NCBI GenBank assembly: GCA_946055175.1
Contig: CAMGET010000055.1
Location: forward strand, 1 to 7,588
Length of the DNA: 7,588 bases
Reading direction: 5' to 3'
From: an uncultured Roseburia sp.
Lineage (GTDB): Bacteria; Bacillota; Clostridia; Lachnospirales; Lachnospiraceae
The position numbers and the translations under genes were made by a program. Below the pieces are notes generated by a model. The model did not search any database, was not told the DNA's origin, and saw only the letters and a program-made list of their open reading frames with translations. This document shows, piece by piece, positions 5,773-7,588 of the stretch; within the stretch, counting starts at the first letter, position 1; each line of letters starts with the position of its first letter.

Positions 5773-7134
5773 ATGGATTTAACAGGAAAAAGAGTATTGG
5801 TAGTAGGTTCCGGTATCAGCGGAATTGCAGCGACGGAGCTGTTACAAAAAAAGCAGGTCGAGGTCGTTTTGTTTGATGGCAATAAAGATTTGGATGTGGA
5901 AACGTTAAAAAAGAAAGCTCCGGTATTTTCAGATGTAGAGATTATCTTAGGAGAACTAAGTGAAGAGGCGATGGAGCACATAGATTTAGTTGTGCTTAGC
6001 CCGGGTGTACCGACGGATTTACCGATGGTAAATGCGCTGCGTGACAGACAGATTCCAATCTGGGGTGAAATTGAACTGGCTTACAATTATGCAAAGGGCA
6101 AAATTGTGGCAATTACAGGAACAAATGGAAAAACAACGACGACTTCCTTAACTGGTCAGATTTTGGAAAATTATTTCCCGGATGTAAAAGTGGTAGGAAA
6201 TATTGGTATTCCTTATACTTCCGTGGCGGCAGAAACGACGGATGAAACGATGACAGTTGCAGAAATCAGCAGTTTTCAGCTGGAGACAACGCATGAATTT
6301 GCACCGGTGGTATCCGCTATTTTAAATATTACTCCGGATCATTTGAACCGTCATCATACAATGGAATGTTACATTGAGACGAAGGAAAGTATCACAAAAC
6401 GACAAAAATCAACCGATACCTGTGTGCTAAACTATGAGGACGGTGTGCTTCGTACATTTGGAGAAACGCTTCAGACAAAAGTAGTGTTTTTCAGCAGTAA
6501 GCGGAAACTGGAAAAAGGTCTGTATCTGGATGGAAAAGAAATCTTTCTGGCGGATGAAAATGGGATACAGCCGGTCATTGATGTAGATGATTTGAATATT
6601 CTTGGCCTTCATAATTATGAAAATGTTATGGCCGCGGTAGGAATTGCTTATAGTGTAGGCGTCCCTATGGATAAAATTGTAGAAGTGTTAAAACGTTTCC
6701 AAGCTGTCGAACATAGAATAGAGTATGTGACGGAAAAACGCGGTGTGAAATTTTACAATGATTCCAAGGGAACCAATCCGGATGCAGCAATTAAGGGCAT
6801 CTGTGCAATGAACCGTCCTACTTATCTGATTGGCGGAGGCTATGATAAAAATTCCGAATATGATGAGTGGATTGACAGCTTTGACGGAAAGGTAAAGAAA
6901 CTGGTATTAATTGGTCAGACCAGAGAAAAGATTGCAGAGTGTGCGAAAAAGCATGGATTTTATGATGTTGTAATGTGTGATTCCTTAGAAGAAGCGATTG
7001 ATGTCTGCTATAAGGAGGCAGAGCCCGGGGATGCTGTGTTATTATCTCCGGCATGCGCAAGTTGGGGAATGTTTAAGAATTATGAGGAACGCGGCGATAT
7101 TTTTAAGGCTTATGTAAGAGGACTGGAAGAATAA
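5773..7134 (+). CDS. murD: UDP-N-acetylmuramoylalanine--D-glutamate ligase
   Basis: A 453-residue cytosolic ATP-dependent ligase that adds D-glutamate to UDP-MurNAc-L-Ala. ATG 5773 has GGAGG (5762-5766) six bases upstream; an in-frame extension to 5737 lies inside mraY and is rejected. The N-terminal Rossmann-like domain has VLVVGSGISGIAA (8-20) and VVLSPGVP (73-80). The central ATP-binding domain has the P-loop GTNGKTT (116-122), EISSFQLE (164-171), ILNITPDHLNRH (183-194) and a Lys at 204 near the position of the carbamylated lysine. The C-terminal domain has EHRIEYV (313-319), FYNDSKGTNPDAA (327-339), LIGGGYDKN (352-360) and LLSPACASWGMFKNYEERG (423-441). Length and motifs are those of a functional MurD. 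It sits between the lipid I synthase and the SEDS protein in the usual dcw order. Confidence 0.97.
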   Translation: MDLTGKRVLVVGSGISGIAATELLQKKQVEVVLFDGNKDLDVETLKKKAPVFSDVEIILGELSEEAMEHIDLVVLSPGVPTDLPMVNALRDRQIPIWGEIELAYNYAKGKIVAITGTNGKTTTTSLTGQILENYFPDVKVVGNIGIPYTSVAAETTDETMTVAEISSFQLETTHEFAPVVSAILNITPDHLNRHHTMECYIETKESITKRQKSTDTCVLNYEDGVLRTFGETLQTKVVFFSSKRKLEKGLYLDGKEIFLADENGIQPVIDVDDLNILGLHNYENVMAAVGIAYSVGVPMDKIVEVLKRFQAVEHRIEYVTEKRGVKFYNDSKGTNPDAAIKGICAMNRPTYLIGGGYDKNSEYDEWIDSFDGKVKKLVLIGQTREKIAECAKKHGFYDVVMCDSLEEAIDVCYKEAEPGDAVLLSPACASWGMFKNYEERGDIFKAYVRGLEE

Positions 7135-7173
7135 ACCGTGTAAATAGGACGATAGAAAGAAGGGAAAGTAAGG

Positions 7174-7588
7174 ATGGCGAGACAACGAGAAAAACGAAAA
7201 AAGCAAAAGCCGTTACGTTATTATGATTATAGCCTGTTATTTTTGATTATTTTCCTTCTCTGCTTTGGGCTGGTTATGTTATATAGTACCAGTTCTTACT
7301 ATGGCTTTACCAGATTTAATGATTCCGCGTATTATTTGAAAAAGCAGCTTTTTGCCACAACACTCGGGATTGTGGGAATGTTTATTTTGTCAATGATTCC
7401 TTACCAGTTTTGGATGAAATTTGCATCTTTGGCGTACATAGTTGCTTTTGGACTTTGCGTGGCGGTAATTTTCGTCGGAAGAGAAGCAAAAGGACAGTCC
7501 AGGTGGTTGCAGGTTGGTCCATTGTCATTTCAGCCTTCTGAGTTTGCAAAACTGGCAACTATTTTATTTATAGCAACTGTAATATATA
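7174..7588 (+). CDS. ftsW: FtsW/SpoVE/RodA-type SEDS protein, 5' part
   Basis: The first 138 codons of a SEDS-family membrane glycosyltransferase; the gene runs off the window. ATG 7174 is preceded by AAGGGA (7160-7165), eight bases away. A short basic cytosolic tail (MARQREKRKKQK) precedes membrane segments at about 20-38, 60-76 and 83-101, with a fourth starting near 124. The signature KGQSRWLQVG (106-115) followed by SFQPSEFAKL (118-127) is the first extracellular loop and next helix start of FtsW/RodA/SpoVE proteins, which polymerise lipid II with a partner class B PBP. In Bacillus subtilis the homologue in this slot is spoVE, whose partner is SpoVD, the type of PBP split upstream. FtsW and SpoVE cannot be told apart from this fragment. 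Confidence 0.9.
   Translation, partial: MARQREKRKKQKPLRYYDYSLLFLIIFLLCFGLVMLYSTSSYYGFTRFNDSAYYLKKQLFATTLGIVGMFILSMIPYQFWMKFASLAYIVAFGLCVAVIFVGREAKGQSRWLQVGPLSFQPSEFAKLATILFIATVIY

Overview
The window looks like chromosome from a low-GC, Gram-positive Clostridia-type bacterium, most likely of the Lachnospiraceae sort. The reasons are AT-rich codon use, strong AGGAGG-type ribosome binding sites, an Rpn/PD-(D/E)XK transposase-family relic, a clostridial-style serine recombinase, and a dcw (cell wall/division) cluster in the order class B PBP - mraY - murD - ftsW/spoVE. All genes recognised are on the + strand. Family assignments come from recognised protein motifs, not from a database search.

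Left part (1-3188): a decayed Rpn-family fragment closed by a terminator; a two-gene unit with an AAC(6')-like GNAT acetyltransferase and a shortened HD-type protein; then a 283-base gap. The gap holds a good sigma-A-type promoter, two perfect small palindromes, a 29-codon small ORF with an excellent ribosome binding site, a terminator, and a second foldable segment. A full-length MgtE-type Mg2+ transporter follows.

Middle (3221-4712): a serine recombinase of the large-serine-recombinase type follows mgtE by 32 bases. It stops at 4082-4084, where its zinc-ribbon half would be expected to begin. The stop codon is made from bases that, in another frame, encode the Cys-Asn of the SxN active-site motif of a class B penicillin-binding protein. 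From there the 3' part of that PBP (SpoVD/FtsI type) runs to 4712. The PBP gene is therefore cut inside its active-site motif and its 5' part is not in the window. The best reading is the right-hand junction of a recombinase-bearing element integrated in a spoVD-like gene, comparable in layout to the skin-type intervening elements of sporulation genes. A fixed rearrangement or deletion is the main alternative.

Right part (4713-7588): intact mraY and murD and the first 138 codons of an FtsW/SpoVE-type SEDS protein. Together they carry lipid-linked peptidoglycan precursor synthesis and septal or spore wall polymerisation. A near-consensus promoter lies across the end of the PBP fragment (4702-4730), so mraY and the genes after it can be expressed even though the PBP gene ahead of them is interrupted.
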